From the NCBI RefSeq assembly GCF_003050925.1, contig NZ_QAOV01000001.1, positions 759,457 to 823,456 on the forward strand: a stretch of 64,000 nt of DNA, in the 5' to 3' direction. Origin of the DNA: Pseudomonas sp. GV085 (GTDB lineage Bacteria > Pseudomonadota > Gammaproteobacteria > Pseudomonadales > Pseudomonadaceae). Both the position numbers and the translations under genes were made by a program. The notes below the pieces were generated by a model. It ran no database searches. It saw only the letters and a list, made by a program, of their open reading frames with translations, and was not told where the DNA came from. Of this stretch, positions 19,487-27,863 are shown piece by piece (position 1 is the stretch's first letter; the number at the start of each line of letters is the position of its first letter).

Positions 19487-19822
19487 ATGCGTACAGGCTA
19501 CTTTTACTCTCTGGTCTTTGCCCTTCTCACCAGTGTTCCCGCCGTTACTTTCGCTGCTCCAGCGAGCAGTCCCGAGATGCTCAAAGCACCTCGGGTACTG
19601 GATGTGGCCGCCAAGGAGCAAGTGGGCAAAATCGATCTTAATAGTGCCGATTCAGCAACGCTGCAGCGTGAACTGTCGGGTATAGGCGAGGCCAAAGCCA
19701 AAGCGATTGTTGCATATCGTGAAAGTAATGGACCATTTGCGTCGGTAGATGAATTGCTGGAAGTGAAGGGGATCGGTAAAGCGCTTCTGGACAGGAATCG
19801 CGAGAGGATCGAATTGAACTAA
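19487..19822 (+). CDS. comEA: ComEA-like helix-hairpin-helix DNA-binding protein (intact copy)
   Basis: A 111-residue exported protein. An N-terminal signal (MRTGYFYSLVFALLTSVPA...FAAPA) is followed by a ComEA-type tandem HhH domain: KIDLNSADSATLQRELSGIG, AKAIVAYRESNGPF, LLEVKGIGKALLDRNRERIE. The family binds DNA, often in uptake; a role in Pseudomonas is not established by the sequence. It closes O-antigen unit 1 and, by position after wbpM, is the usual right border of this locus. A frameshifted copy ends unit 2. Confidence 0.9.
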   Translation: MRTGYFYSLVFALLTSVPAVTFAAPASSPEMLKAPRVLDVAAKEQVGKIDLNSADSATLQRELSGIGEAKAKAIVAYRESNGPFASVDELLEVKGIGKALLDRNRERIELN

Positions 19823-19895
19823 GTGTGTGATTGAACGAAAAAGGCCGATCATTGCAGGCTGTGTGAAAACCTGGCAATCTGCTGGCTAGTTAAAG

Positions 19896-19928
19896 AAAAT
19901 GCCCGAATCGCAAGATGAGGGCATTTTT
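19896..19928 (+). terminator. Terminator after comEA
   Basis: AAAATGCCC (19896-19904) pairs with GGGCATTTT (19919-19927), with further T. About 75 bases after the comEA stop. Confidence 0.75.
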
Positions 19929-20027
19929 CTTATGCGCTATATCCAAGGTGCGTATTTCGGTACGCGTCCGGGCATCCCGTCTTGCGCAACTAAACCGGTT
20001 GCCGCTGCCCATACCCTTCTCCAGGCA

Positions 20028-20051
20028 TAAAAAAACCCGCCGTAGCGGGTT
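20028..20051 (-). terminator. Terminator of the reverse-strand Wzy/WaaL-like gene
   Basis: On the minus strand AACCCGC, TACG loop, GCGGGTT, then a T run. It lies 36 bases beyond the stop of the gene at 20087. Confidence 0.8.
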
Positions 20052-20086
20052 ATGTTGAGATTGAAGTTGTTATGAAGTCATAACGT

Positions 20087-21457
20087 TTAAGTAACGCTGA
20101 TTCGTTTCTTCACGTTAACTCCAGCTAATACCGGGCAACAAATGAACAGCGTGAACGCGTAAGGCATCCAGACAATTGGCCGCTGATATATACTAAACAG
20201 GAACAGCGCGAAAAACAGTAATGCCCATTTCGGAAAATCAGCTCTACGCAGAAGTGCGATAGCAAGCAAAATCATAGAGCCGGCAAAAAGGATCATTCCG
20301 ATGATCCCAAAGTCCGTGAATATTCTCGTTACTACTTGAGAGACTCCACCAAACGTTACGCTAGCGTCAGAGCTTACCCCGAACATAAGAGTCTTAAAAC
20401 CTGAAGACCAATAGTCATTGATCAGCTTTTGCATTTCAGGAAGCGATCTATTGTTTATATATTGAGTCTGACGCAAGGTTGAGGCCGGTAATACAGTGGT
20501 ATTTTTCACTACCGAAGCGTCCGATGCCTGCGTCTCTGGAAGGCCAGCAACTAGCTCCGGAGGAGAAGACAATGGTCTTGTCAAGCTAGGCGCCGATGCC
20601 GATGTAGTGACTTCAACTCCAGGGCCTTTCGCATTCGTTTCTGTGTGAAAAGAATCTGGCTTGATGACTCCTGCGGCAAGCAGCCCCACAACTACGCTCA
20701 GAGCGAGAGGCGCCAAGGTTCTGGCGGATCGGGTCAGCACCAGCCGAGCAGCAAAACCAGCGACTGTCAGCACTGCAAACGCCAAAGAAAACGAGAGCAA
20801 CCCGCCTACGAAAAGTAGGATGGTGGCTGTGGACCTGATCCGGAACCTATGGGCAGCGAGCAGAAATGCTGAAACGGTACCCACCATCCCCGGTTCATCA
20901 TAAACCGCACACAAACGGAAGAGCGCTCCGCCCCATGGTAGAGACATCACGTTATTCCCAAGCAATAGCACACCGGGCACATTGAGATAATAGCCCCCCG
21001 CTGTGGCCATTACAGGGTTTAGAAGCGGCTTGTGATCGAAGCTGATTTGAAGCCCGAGAATGGAGCCAATCGATACCAAAATACCTGGCAGCAAGCTCAA
21101 CCCGAAGATAATCGAAAATGCTTTTATAAGCTCGGCTCTCCGACTGTCTTCGAATACGAAGAGCGCTAGCATAGTCGGCAGAACGAAATACCAACGTGTA
21201 AAGCTTCCGTCCGTTTTGGGGAGCAAGCTTATGTAGACTATAAAAATTGCCATCATGGCAAAGCCGATCATTTCACTTTTACGTGGCCGATCACCAGCGA
21301 TAAACGCGAGCACCGCAATGACGCCAGCCGTTAGTCCGGCAAGTACAATATGCCTACTGGAGCCCCATAAAAAGTACGGATTCAAAGATATCCATGAACA
21401 CAGCGCTAAAGCAGGGGCAAGCAAGAGATGGCCCCGATTGATGAATGATGAATACAT
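20087..21457 (-). CDS. O-antigen polymerase/ligase-like membrane protein (Wzy/WaaL-like)
   Basis: A 456-residue, hydrophobic protein with about ten predicted spans and a large hydrophilic loop roughly midway to two thirds along (TNAKGPGVEVTTSASAP onward), the layout of Wzy polymerases and WaaL ligases. Family motifs are weak, so I cannot choose between them. ATG 21455-21457 was chosen because AAGGAAA lies eight bases upstream and the protein turns hydrophobic at once; the frame stays open to 21535. It stands alone between the two O-antigen units and points against them. A Wzy also exists at 28975. Confidence 0.75.
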   Translation of the reverse strand: MYSSFINRGHLLLAPALALCSWISLNPYFLWGSSRHIVLAGLTAGVIAVLAFIAGDRPRKSEMIGFAMMAIFIVYISLLPKTDGSFTRWYFVLPTMLALFVFEDSRRAELIKAFSIIFGLSLLPGILVSIGSILGLQISFDHKPLLNPVMATAGGYYLNVPGVLLLGNNVMSLPWGGALFRLCAVYDEPGMVGTVSAFLLAAHRFRIRSTATILLFVGGLLSFSLAFAVLTVAGFAARLVLTRSARTLAPLALSVVVGLLAAGVIKPDSFHTETNAKGPGVEVTTSASAPSLTRPLSSPPELVAGLPETQASDASVVKNTTVLPASTLRQTQYINNRSLPEMQKLINDYWSSGFKTLMFGVSSDASVTFGGVSQVVTRIFTDFGIIGMILFAGSMILLAIALLRRADFPKWALLFFALFLFSIYQRPIVWMPYAFTLFICCPVLAGVNVKKRISVT

Positions 21458-21954
21458 TCTTGATTTCCTTGAAATGCTAAGCCGATAGCCGGCAAGTGTA
21501 TTGGGCCCTCGGGATCTACTTGGCGCTTGCCACAATCGAGTCTCGCTTAGCTCGGGTGAGCTCCACGATGCATACCCTGTCGTAACTTTCCTGCTTGATC
21601 ACCCCCCACTATATCCAGAGAAGCTATCGCACAGGACATGTCAGATTGGATTTGCTGGGTCCAAGAACGCGAGCCTGCTTTGATTTGGCATCCCTCTTGA
21701 TCTCTTACGGATTTTGGGACCGCATCAATCAGGTCCATATCCGGGATACTACAATCTCTCGCTTCCTGATCTGCCGTTTTCCAAGCTGCAGCTGCTTACT
21801 CTACCAAAGACGAGCCCAGCGCAGAGGAAGAAATCTAAACCAGGGCCAACCCCGCCAACGTAATCCGTTTCGGCGATGCACAGGGTATTACCTTGGCCAA
21901 AGTCATTGCCTGTCGTCCTTTGGGTGAACATATACTCATAAGGCCGGCATGCTA
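21458..21954. other. Gene-poor connecting segment
   Basis: About 500 bases upstream of the Wzy/WaaL-like gene. Short open frames on both strands show no recognisable motif, start context or codon bias. It would include the promoter of the reverse-strand gene, which I could not place. Probably decayed DNA from the rearrangement. Confidence 0.4.
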
Positions 21955-22161
21955 TCAGCTTTGAGACTGGTCTGCGACAACACACCAGCCGTCCCTGGCA
22001 TAGGATCGCTTGGGCTGCTTCTGCGCTTCAGCCTTCTTGGCTGCAGCCAAAGCTACCTTTTCCGTATCGCAAGGAGGACCGACCCTATAGGTACCGTCGG
22101 CATAGACGAGTTCCGTGTTGATCTTTCCGCTGCGCGGCGATTGTCTGTGCTGAATTTTCAT
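21955..22161 (-). CDS. Small protein of unknown function
   Basis: 68 residues, rich in Lys and Ala (AALAAAKKAEAQK-like middle), with Cys at positions flanking the DTEK and RDGW segments. No family recognised. Its ATG overlaps the stop of an upstream frame in the ATGA pattern, which suggests a real coupled gene pair. The upstream partner is cut off near 22285. Possibly imported from a mobile element. Confidence 0.35.
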   Translation of the reverse strand: MKIQHRQSPRSGKINTELVYADGTYRVGPPCDTEKVALAAAKKAEAQKQPKRSYARDGWCVVADQSQS

Positions 22162-22285
22162 CCTGCGAGAGCCTGCGCTACAACCTTACCGGAAGAGGCC
22201 AAAGCCGCTCCGTTGTAGTAGGTCTGATACTTGTCGAGGTACACCAGCGCGCCTGCCAGCCCATTGTCCGCATGATACAAACTTG
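22158..22285 (-). pseudogene. 3' end of an unidentified gene, truncated
   Basis: An open frame reads ADNGLAGALVYLDKYQTYYN and ends in VVAQALAG, with its stop overlapping the start of the 68-residue gene. The 5' part is missing, since the group II intron relic begins beyond it. The family is not recognised. Confidence 0.35.
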
Positions 22286-22289
22286 TGGC

Positions 22290-22585
22290 CCCGCGCTCCG
22301 CGCAGTAGCTCTGCGAGTCGCTCGCGCAAGCGACCCAGACTCATCGTCGCCACTCTCATCCTTGGCTGTTGATGCCGGCTCATCCCGTAGCCCAAGTAGT
22401 CACACATCCCTGACCCGGCTACCCGGCTTTTTTTCCCGGTTCAGCGTCAGTTTCAGACGCTGCCTCAAGAACCGCTCGACGCCGGCGATCACTCGCTCAC
22501 CGGCACGACGTCTGCGCACATAAATGTTCGCATCATCGGCGTAGCGTACGAAACGATGGCCTCGCCGCTCCAAAAGTAATCCAGA
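22290..22585 (-). mobile_element. Group II intron reverse transcriptase (LtrA) relic
   Basis: The minus strand encodes LERRGHRFVRYADDANIYV, the YADD catalytic motif of group II intron reverse transcriptases, followed by RRRAGERVIAGVERFL and LKLTLNREK. After a frameshift the typical FLGY-like segment appears (CDYLGYGMSRHQQPRMRV, LGRLRERLAELLRGARG). Neither the rest of the protein nor the intron RNA domains were seen. The relic abuts the junction where the second O-antigen unit begins. Confidence 0.8.
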
Positions 22586-22587
22586 AC

Positions 22588-22640
22588 CCGCGCGACAAGC
22601 CATTAGCTACTGATTCTCCTGTGCTATCACTCGGGTTGAA
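22588..22640 (+). pseudogene. Relic of the rpsA 3' end
   Basis: The bases CGCGACAAGCCA(T)TAGCTACTG and the following GATTCTCCTGTG...CACTCGGG match rpsA at about 7824-7870 with few changes, then diverge. The piece has no start or frame of its own. It marks the left edge of the second unit and shows that the duplication began inside rpsA. Confidence 0.75.
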
Positions 22641-22787
22641 CAGGATATTGGTTCCCAGGGAGGGTTGCAGAAACCCAAGGCTCTTCAGATTGTCTCTTTC
22701 TTTAATCGGATCAGTCGTTTATTTGCAGCTAGTCTTATGCCTGAAGGCGAACGACGGTCAGGCGAAGGTTCTGGCATGAATATGTGA

Positions 22788-23164
22788 ATGAAAAGGCTCA
22801 TCGTCGTGATTGTCGTACTGATATTGGCGGGTTGTGCGACTAGTGCAGGATCCATGCGGGACGCGGAGTCAGTCACGTCGAGATCGATCGCTCGGGGCTG
22901 GGATCGGGGTGGGAGAGGTGTCAAAAGCGTGCCGACAGGGAATGTAAGGGGGAAGGTTACAAGGTGGTGGCAAGGTCCGACGATGCCAAGCATGAAGAAG
23001 AATACTTTTTTGGCTTCAATCCTGCGGGTTTATTGACACGGACCATGTTGGTTATCTGTAGCCGAGCAGGGTGCCGGGGCGCGGCCGCTTCTGTATTGGA
23101 CGCTCATGCAGAGAGAGAATGGGGTAAATACAATGGGCTGTTCAAAATCGTCCGGGCGTGCTAA
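22788..23164 (+). pseudogene. Small lipoprotein gene, frameshifted second copy
   Basis: Starts MKRLIVVIVVLILAGCATSA, with a lipobox like the copy at 8119. It then shifts frame near 22860 and continues as VEIDRSGLGSGWERCQKR, YKVVARSDDAKHEEEYFFGF and NPAGLLTRTMLVIC. The original stop is lost. The Cys of VDCSG is also replaced by Arg. Position before ihfB is the same as in unit 1. Confidence 0.85.
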
Positions 23165-23210
23165 AACCTTTGAAGCGCTGATCTAGCTGCTTGAAAAAGA
23201 AGGGAAAAAT

Positions 23211-23507
23211 ATGACGAAGTCGGAGTTGATCGAACGAATTGTCACCCATCAAGGACTGCTCTCATCAAAGGATGTGGAGCTGGCCATCAAGACCATGCTT
23301 GAGCAAATGTCTCAATGCCTGGCCACCGGCGATCGCATCGAGATCCGTGGCTTCGGCAGTTTTTCACTGCACTATCGCGCGCCGCGCGTGGGGCGTAATC
23401 CGAAAACAGGTCAGTCTGTCAGTCTCGATGGCAAGTTCGTTCCGCATTTCAAGCCCGGCAAGGAGTTGCGTGATCGGGTGAATGAGGATGAGGAGGAAGT
23501 GTCGTGA
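23211..23507 (+). CDS. ihfB: Integration host factor beta subunit, copy 2 (canonical)
   Basis: 98 residues, near identical to copy 1 but with the conserved RGFGSF motif (Phe48) and the tail EDEEEVS. The DNA-binding arm RNPKTG is intact. The upstream sequence GCTTGAAAAAGAAGGGAAAAAT is shared with copy 1. Nucleotide differences between the copies are numerous and often silent, so the split is not recent or the copies have different sources. This is probably the fully functional beta subunit. Confidence 0.95.
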   Translation: MTKSELIERIVTHQGLLSSKDVELAIKTMLEQMSQCLATGDRIEIRGFGSFSLHYRAPRVGRNPKTGQSVSLDGKFVPHFKPGKELRDRVNEDEEEVS

Positions 23508-23534
23508 TAGTAAATGGAGTTTGGATTGTTACCA

Positions 23535-23774
23535 ATGCCTAATTTCAAACGCGTAATTCTTGCGGTTTTGTTGTTGCTATTGACTTTAGTGGTCTTGGTG
23601 TTCGTCCTGGAAAATCAACAAGCCATTTCGATGGTGTTTCTTGGATGGACAGGGCCTGCATTGCCCGTGTCGGTAATTGTAGTGCTGTCGCTGTTGGTAG
23701 GGATGGTATTGGGACCTCTATTGTATTGGCTATTGCTTAGGGGCAGGAAGGTGCCTCGAGCGTCAGCCAAGTAA
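23535..23774 (+). CDS. lapA: LapA/DUF1049 family inner-membrane protein, copy 2
   Basis: 79 residues with two membrane helices around VFVLENQQAISMVFLGW and the typical LLVGMVLGPLLYW second helix, then a basic tail (LLRGRKVPRASAK). LapA works with LapB in control of lipopolysaccharide synthesis in E. coli. ATG 23535 gives the usual family N terminus (MPNFKRV); ATG 23514 is in frame upstream. Wzz, which commonly follows here in Pseudomonas, is missing. Confidence 0.85.
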   Translation: MPNFKRVILAVLLLLLTLVVLVFVLENQQAISMVFLGWTGPALPVSVIVVLSLLVGMVLGPLLYWLLLRGRKVPRASAK

Positions 23775-23950
23775 ATTATAAAGAGATGAGTGTTCGGTTG
23801 ACGGATTAATGATGTTTTTCGAGGTATGGGTAAATCATCATTTTCGATTTTTTATATCTGCAATTTTTTTCAATTCGGTAGATAGCGCAGCTTCCCAATA
23901 ATATAGGAGGGAAACGTCTGTCGGCTTTGATTTTTAATGAGATGTAACTT
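23775..23950. other. AT-rich spacer with no recognised gene
   Basis: Low-GC sequence between lapA and the glycosyltransferase relic. No wzz, promoter motif or JUMPstart element could be supported. Confidence 0.4.
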
Positions 23951-24412
23951 GGTGTGGTATTTGCTGGGGGTATTTGTGCCGCATAGTTTACGGGCGCGAT
24001 GGTAGATGCTGCCAGGTTGTTAAGACTGGAAGGAAATATTAACTTTTGGCAGCGGTGGTGTGCTCGAGTGGCTACAGGAGTAGAGCAAAATAATCACTAT
24101 TTTTATGATTTGTTATTGTCGGCGCGGCGTTCTGTGGGCTGGATGTCGGAAATATTTGAGAGTTTCTCAGTTTTGTTGGTTGGTTTAAGTGGTGGGGGAT
24201 ATGTCCTACGCACTATACAGTAAAATCCAATCACATCTTGCTGCCGGTTGCCCAATCATGACAGCTTTTCGAGGAGAGGGATCCGCGTGATCGTTGAGTC
24301 AGGCGCTGGACTGGATTGTGCTCCTGATAATAGTTCCGCATTGGCGGTCCTTCTGGATGTGTCTGGTATCAAAGAGCGTCTATTGAAACTGGACTTTATT
24401 AAGGGCAGTTGA
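23951..24412 (+). pseudogene. WbuB-type glycosyltransferase relic
   Basis: The C-terminal GT4 domain can be followed across frames: GVVFAGG, an in-frame TAG where unit 1 has Gln, then MVDAARLLRLEGNINF, MSEIFESFSVLLVGL, a shift, SKIQSHLAAGCPIMTAFRGE, another shift, and VIVESGAGLDCAPDNSSALA. This parallels unit 1 WbuB (LVFAGNLGTAQ, SKVQAYLAAGRPIVAALDGE, EANAGL). The N-terminal domain is gone. An open frame of 74 codons at 23999-24223 is part of this relic, not a gene. Confidence 0.75.
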
Positions 24413-24543
24413 TTGCCCAAGGTTATGGCTCCGGTTGATGCTCGACCCGAACTTATTAAAATGAGTCGTGCAGTTGCTGAGTCAGATAAGCAATTGAATC
24501 ATATTTTGGTGCGCTCAGGCCAAGATGGCGATATGGCATTGTG
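24413..24543 (+). pseudogene. FnlC/WbjD-type epimerase N-terminal relic
   Basis: Reads PKVMAPVDARPELIKMSRAV, then AESDKQLNHILVRSGQDGD, matching the first 45 residues of the intact gene at 14079 (KVMTLVGTRPELIKMSR). Conserved G of VGTRP is Asp here. It ends abruptly in wbpL-like sequence, so an internal deletion fused the two. Confidence 0.85.
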
Positions 24544-24651
24544 GGCCATATAATTGCTTATCTTCCATTGGTCGTCTTGGCTAAGGTGTTTCATCCGGGC
24601 GAGAAAGAAAAATTCAGACCTGACCCGGATGTTCGACCCTTACTGGTGTAA
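24544..24651 (+). pseudogene. WbpL C-terminal relic
   Basis: Reads GHIIAYLPLVVLAKVFHPGE and ends in KFRPDPDVRPLLV. It resembles the last residues of WbpL in unit 1 (LILAYVPLVALAFKFHAGE). It lies directly before the second wbpM, the position of wbpL in unit 1. Confidence 0.7.
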
Positions 24652-24724
24652 AATGATGGCCGTACGGGAATAAACGCATTCTAAGCGTCATAAAAATTGG
24701 TGTGGAGGAGAGTTCGAAGAGGTT

Positions 24725-26719
24725 ATGGATAGATTCCGAGCTTTGTTATTAGGTCTTCCGCGCCGCAGTAAACGACTGATCCAGGTTACTGCTGATGTTG
24801 CGTTGGTGTGGCTAGCCCTATGGATGGGATTTGTTGTCCGATTAGGCATCGATGAGATGGTCAACCCGTTCACTCAGCATCTCTGGCTTTTTTTGAGCGC
24901 GCCGTTTGTAGCCATTCCACTTTTTTTTCAATTTGGAATGTATCGTGCGGTCACGCGCTATTTTGGTAATGATGCCCTTATTGCGATCATCAAAGCGGTA
25001 AGTTTGTCATCGTTAATTCTCGGCGTCGTTATGTATTGGTATAGCAATCATCAGAATGTTGTGCCGCGGTCAATAATTTTTAATTATTGGTGGCTAAGTT
25101 TGGTCATGGTCGGCGGCCTTCGATTGTTTATGCGTCAATATTTCCTCGGTGATTGGTTTTCCGCAGCTCAACATGTTCCTTTCACTAACCGGGATAACGG
25201 ATTACCTAAGGTAGCTATTTACGGTGCTGGAGCTGCCGGAAATCAGCTTGTTGCAGCTTTGCGAATGGGGCGAGTCATGCGTCCGGTTGCCTTTATCGAT
25301 GACGATAGAGGTATTGCCAGCCGAGTTATTTCCGGCCTGAAAGTTTATAAACCAAAGCATATCCAGGAAATGATTGAAGCTACTGGTGTGCAGGAAATAT
25401 TATTGGCGATACCCTCCACATCTCGTGGGCGTCGGCGAGAGATACTTGGTTTTCTGGAGGGATATCCCCTTCATGTTCGTACTGTCCCAGGTTTCATGGA
25501 TTTGGCAAGCGGGCGCGTAAAGGTCGATGATATTCAAGAAGTAGATATCGCCGATCTATTGGGGCGTGATGTAGTTTCTGCCCAACATGAATTACTCGAA
25601 CATTGCATCAAGCAACAGGTCGTACTTGTCACCGGGGCTGGTGGGTCTATAGGTTCTGAGTTGTGTCGGCAAATATTGTCATTGCAACCAACGGTCCTCT
25701 TACTGCTCGAACATAGTGAGTTTAATCTCTACAGTATTTTGTCGGAGCTTGAGCAACGAGTTGTTCGGGAGTCGTTGTCTACGAAAATTCTTCCGATCCT
25801 TGGATCGGTTCGTGATAAGGCTAAAATTTTAGATGTGATGTCAACGTGGCGTGTAGCGACCGTCTATCATGCTGCGGCTTATAAACACGTTCCGATGGTC
25901 GAACATAATATTGCCGAGGGTGTACTTAATAATGTAATAGGTACACTTAATGCGGCTCAAGCAGCAATCCAGGCAAATGTGGTTAACTTTGTATTGATTT
26001 CGACGGATAAAGCTGTTCGGCCTACAAATATCATGGGTAGCACTAAGCGTCTTGCCGAACTGACGCTTCAAGCTCTCAGCAAGGAACCAGCACCAGTACT
26101 ATTTGGTGACACTGCAAGCATACCTGGAGTCAATCGAACCCGATTTACGATGGTTCGTTTTGGAAACGTTTTAGGTTCTTCCGGCTCGGTGATACCATTA
26201 TTTCACAAGCAAATAAAATCAGGTGGTCCGCTCACAGTTACTCATCCTAAAATCACTCGTTACTTCATGACCATTCCAGAGGCGGCGCAACTGGTTATTC
26301 AGGCGGGCTCTATGGGGATGGGAGGTGATGTTTTCGTGCTGGATATGGGCGAACCGGTAAAAATTGTTGAACTGGCAGAGAGAATGATTCATCTGTCAGG
26401 TTTAAGTGTTCGTTCAGAAAAAAATCCGCACGGTGATATCTCCATTGAGTTTACCGGGTTACGCCCTGGAGAAAAACTCTACGAAGAACTGCTGATTGGT
26501 GACAATGTAGTTGCAACTCAACACCCGATGATCATGAGTGCTCACGAGGATTATTTGGCCTGGGATGTCCTCAAGGTCAAACTGACGCATTTGCTTGCGG
26601 CGCTTGGTAAGGATGATTACTCCCTCGTTCGACAATTATTGAGAGAAACAGTCCATGGATACACCCCTCAAGGAGAGATAGTGGATTGGATTTACGAGCA
26701 ACGACGTCTTGATCATTAA
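24725..26719 (+). CDS. wbpM: UDP-GlcNAc 4,6-dehydratase WbpM, copy 2
   Basis: 664 residues, the same length as copy 1 and very similar throughout: membrane spans, IYGAGAAGNQLV, VTGAGGSIGSEL, LISTDKAVRPTNIMG with the Met-type active site, and ending VDWIYEQRRLDH. All motifs are intact, so it should be active. The DNA is clearly richer in A/T at third codon positions than copy 1, which suggests a different origin and not a fresh duplication. GGAGGAG lies about 20 bases before the ATG, with a weaker AGAGG nearer. Confidence 0.93.
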   Translation: MDRFRALLLGLPRRSKRLIQVTADVALVWLALWMGFVVRLGIDEMVNPFTQHLWLFLSAPFVAIPLFFQFGMYRAVTRYFGNDALIAIIKAVSLSSLILGVVMYWYSNHQNVVPRSIIFNYWWLSLVMVGGLRLFMRQYFLGDWFSAAQHVPFTNRDNGLPKVAIYGAGAAGNQLVAALRMGRVMRPVAFIDDDRGIASRVISGLKVYKPKHIQEMIEATGVQEILLAIPSTSRGRRREILGFLEGYPLHVRTVPGFMDLASGRVKVDDIQEVDIADLLGRDVVSAQHELLEHCIKQQVVLVTGAGGSIGSELCRQILSLQPTVLLLLEHSEFNLYSILSELEQRVVRESLSTKILPILGSVRDKAKILDVMSTWRVATVYHAAAYKHVPMVEHNIAEGVLNNVIGTLNAAQAAIQANVVNFVLISTDKAVRPTNIMGSTKRLAELTLQALSKEPAPVLFGDTASIPGVNRTRFTMVRFGNVLGSSGSVIPLFHKQIKSGGPLTVTHPKITRYFMTIPEAAQLVIQAGSMGMGGDVFVLDMGEPVKIVELAERMIHLSGLSVRSEKNPHGDISIEFTGLRPGEKLYEELLIGDNVVATQHPMIMSAHEDYLAWDVLKVKLTHLLAALGKDDYSLVRQLLRETVHGYTPQGEIVDWIYEQRRLDH

Positions 26720-26885
26720 GCCGGTTATATTATGGATGTTAACTGAAAATAAGCTAGGATTCGCGGTGGGCAGAATAGGCCTGCGGAATTGATATATTAT
26801 ATTTTTTAAGCTGTTTTATATTTTTTAAGGCGTTGGTTCGAATACTAGGGCCTGAATTGTGTGTGCATTTAGGGAGTGAGTCATC

Positions 26886-27863
26886 TTGAATCTTGAGATA
26901 AGTGATACTGAAAGCGAAGTCCACGCTACCATTGAGCAGCGTATCGTGGTAATAGGTGGGACTGGCTTTGTTGGACAGCATTTACTCAATTCTTTAGTTG
27001 ATTGCAGCAAAGAGTTCGAAATTATTTTTGCGGTCCATCGAAAGGAACCATATTGGTTAACAGAATCGCCTATACAGGTTCGACATTTTGACTTGGAAGA
27101 TAGCGCGTCGTTAGAGAAAATTTTGAATAGCGGCAGCATCGTTTTGAATTTGCTGCGGCCAGATGGCGCCGGATGGTTCTTGTCAGCGATCAAGAATATT
27201 TTGCGCGCTTGTGGCAATGCACGTGTTAAACGCTATATCCATGTTTCAAGTATTGACGTTTTTGGAGCAAGTCAGGACAGTATTTGTACTTCGGCTTCAC
27301 AGATCGTGCCTATCACGCCTTATGAGCGTGAGCATGCCGCTGCTGAGAAGTTTGTGAGCGCTGTCGATGCCGAGCATTTCGAAACCTTGATTTTGCGCCT
27401 TGGCGCAGTATTTGGTGTCGGAGGATTAAATGTTGTTTCATTCGTAAGGGAAGTTTCGAGTGCGCCTGGCTGGAAACTCGCATTGCGCCGTTCATTGTAC
27501 GGTGCGCGGCGAATGCATTTGGTCAGCGTTGAAAAAGTAGTCGAGGTTTTATTGTTTGTTACAACCGCGGCACCAATAATTCAGGGGGAAATTATTGTAG
27601 TGACTGAAGACGCTGACGCTAATAATAATTTCGCTTATCTTCAGGATTGCTTGCTGGAAATATTTAATCGTACTGCAGTATTGCATATTCCTTACCTCCC
27701 CTCGCGAGTGCTGCGTTTGGTATTAAATGCCAGAGGGATTAGTAATACCGATCCAATGCGTCGCTTCCAAGAAGATCGATTGTTGCAACTTGGATTGCCA
27801 GACTCTGCACTGTTCACCCAGCGCCTTAAAGGTTACTTGAGTCACTTGAGGGCTACGGTATGA
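26886..27863 (+). CDS. NAD-dependent epimerase/dehydratase-like SDR with altered active site
   Basis: A 325-residue extended SDR. The nucleotide-binding motif IGGTGFVGQHLL is intact and HVSSIDVFGAS supplies the catalytic Ser region. The YxxxK site reads TPYEREHAAAEKF, so His stands where Lys is expected. The start is TTG 26886 behind AGGGAG. It lies after wbpM copy 2, where a 4-reductase would be useful, but the altered site makes activity uncertain. The stop overlaps the next ATG (ATGA). Confidence 0.75.
   Translation: MNLEISDTESEVHATIEQRIVVIGGTGFVGQHLLNSLVDCSKEFEIIFAVHRKEPYWLTESPIQVRHFDLEDSASLEKILNSGSIVLNLLRPDGAGWFLSAIKNILRACGNARVKRYIHVSSIDVFGASQDSICTSASQIVPITPYEREHAAAEKFVSAVDAEHFETLILRLGAVFGVGGLNVVSFVREVSSAPGWKLALRRSLYGARRMHLVSVEKVVEVLLFVTTAAPIIQGEIIVVTEDADANNNFAYLQDCLLEIFNRTAVLHIPYLPSRVLRLVLNARGISNTDPMRRFQEDRLLQLGLPDSALFTQRLKGYLSHLRATV

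Noticed and set aside
23999..24223. 74-codon open frame as a possible new small gene
   Set aside because: Its translation lines up with the C-terminal domain of WbuB-type transferases and continues in other frames, so it is part of a relic.
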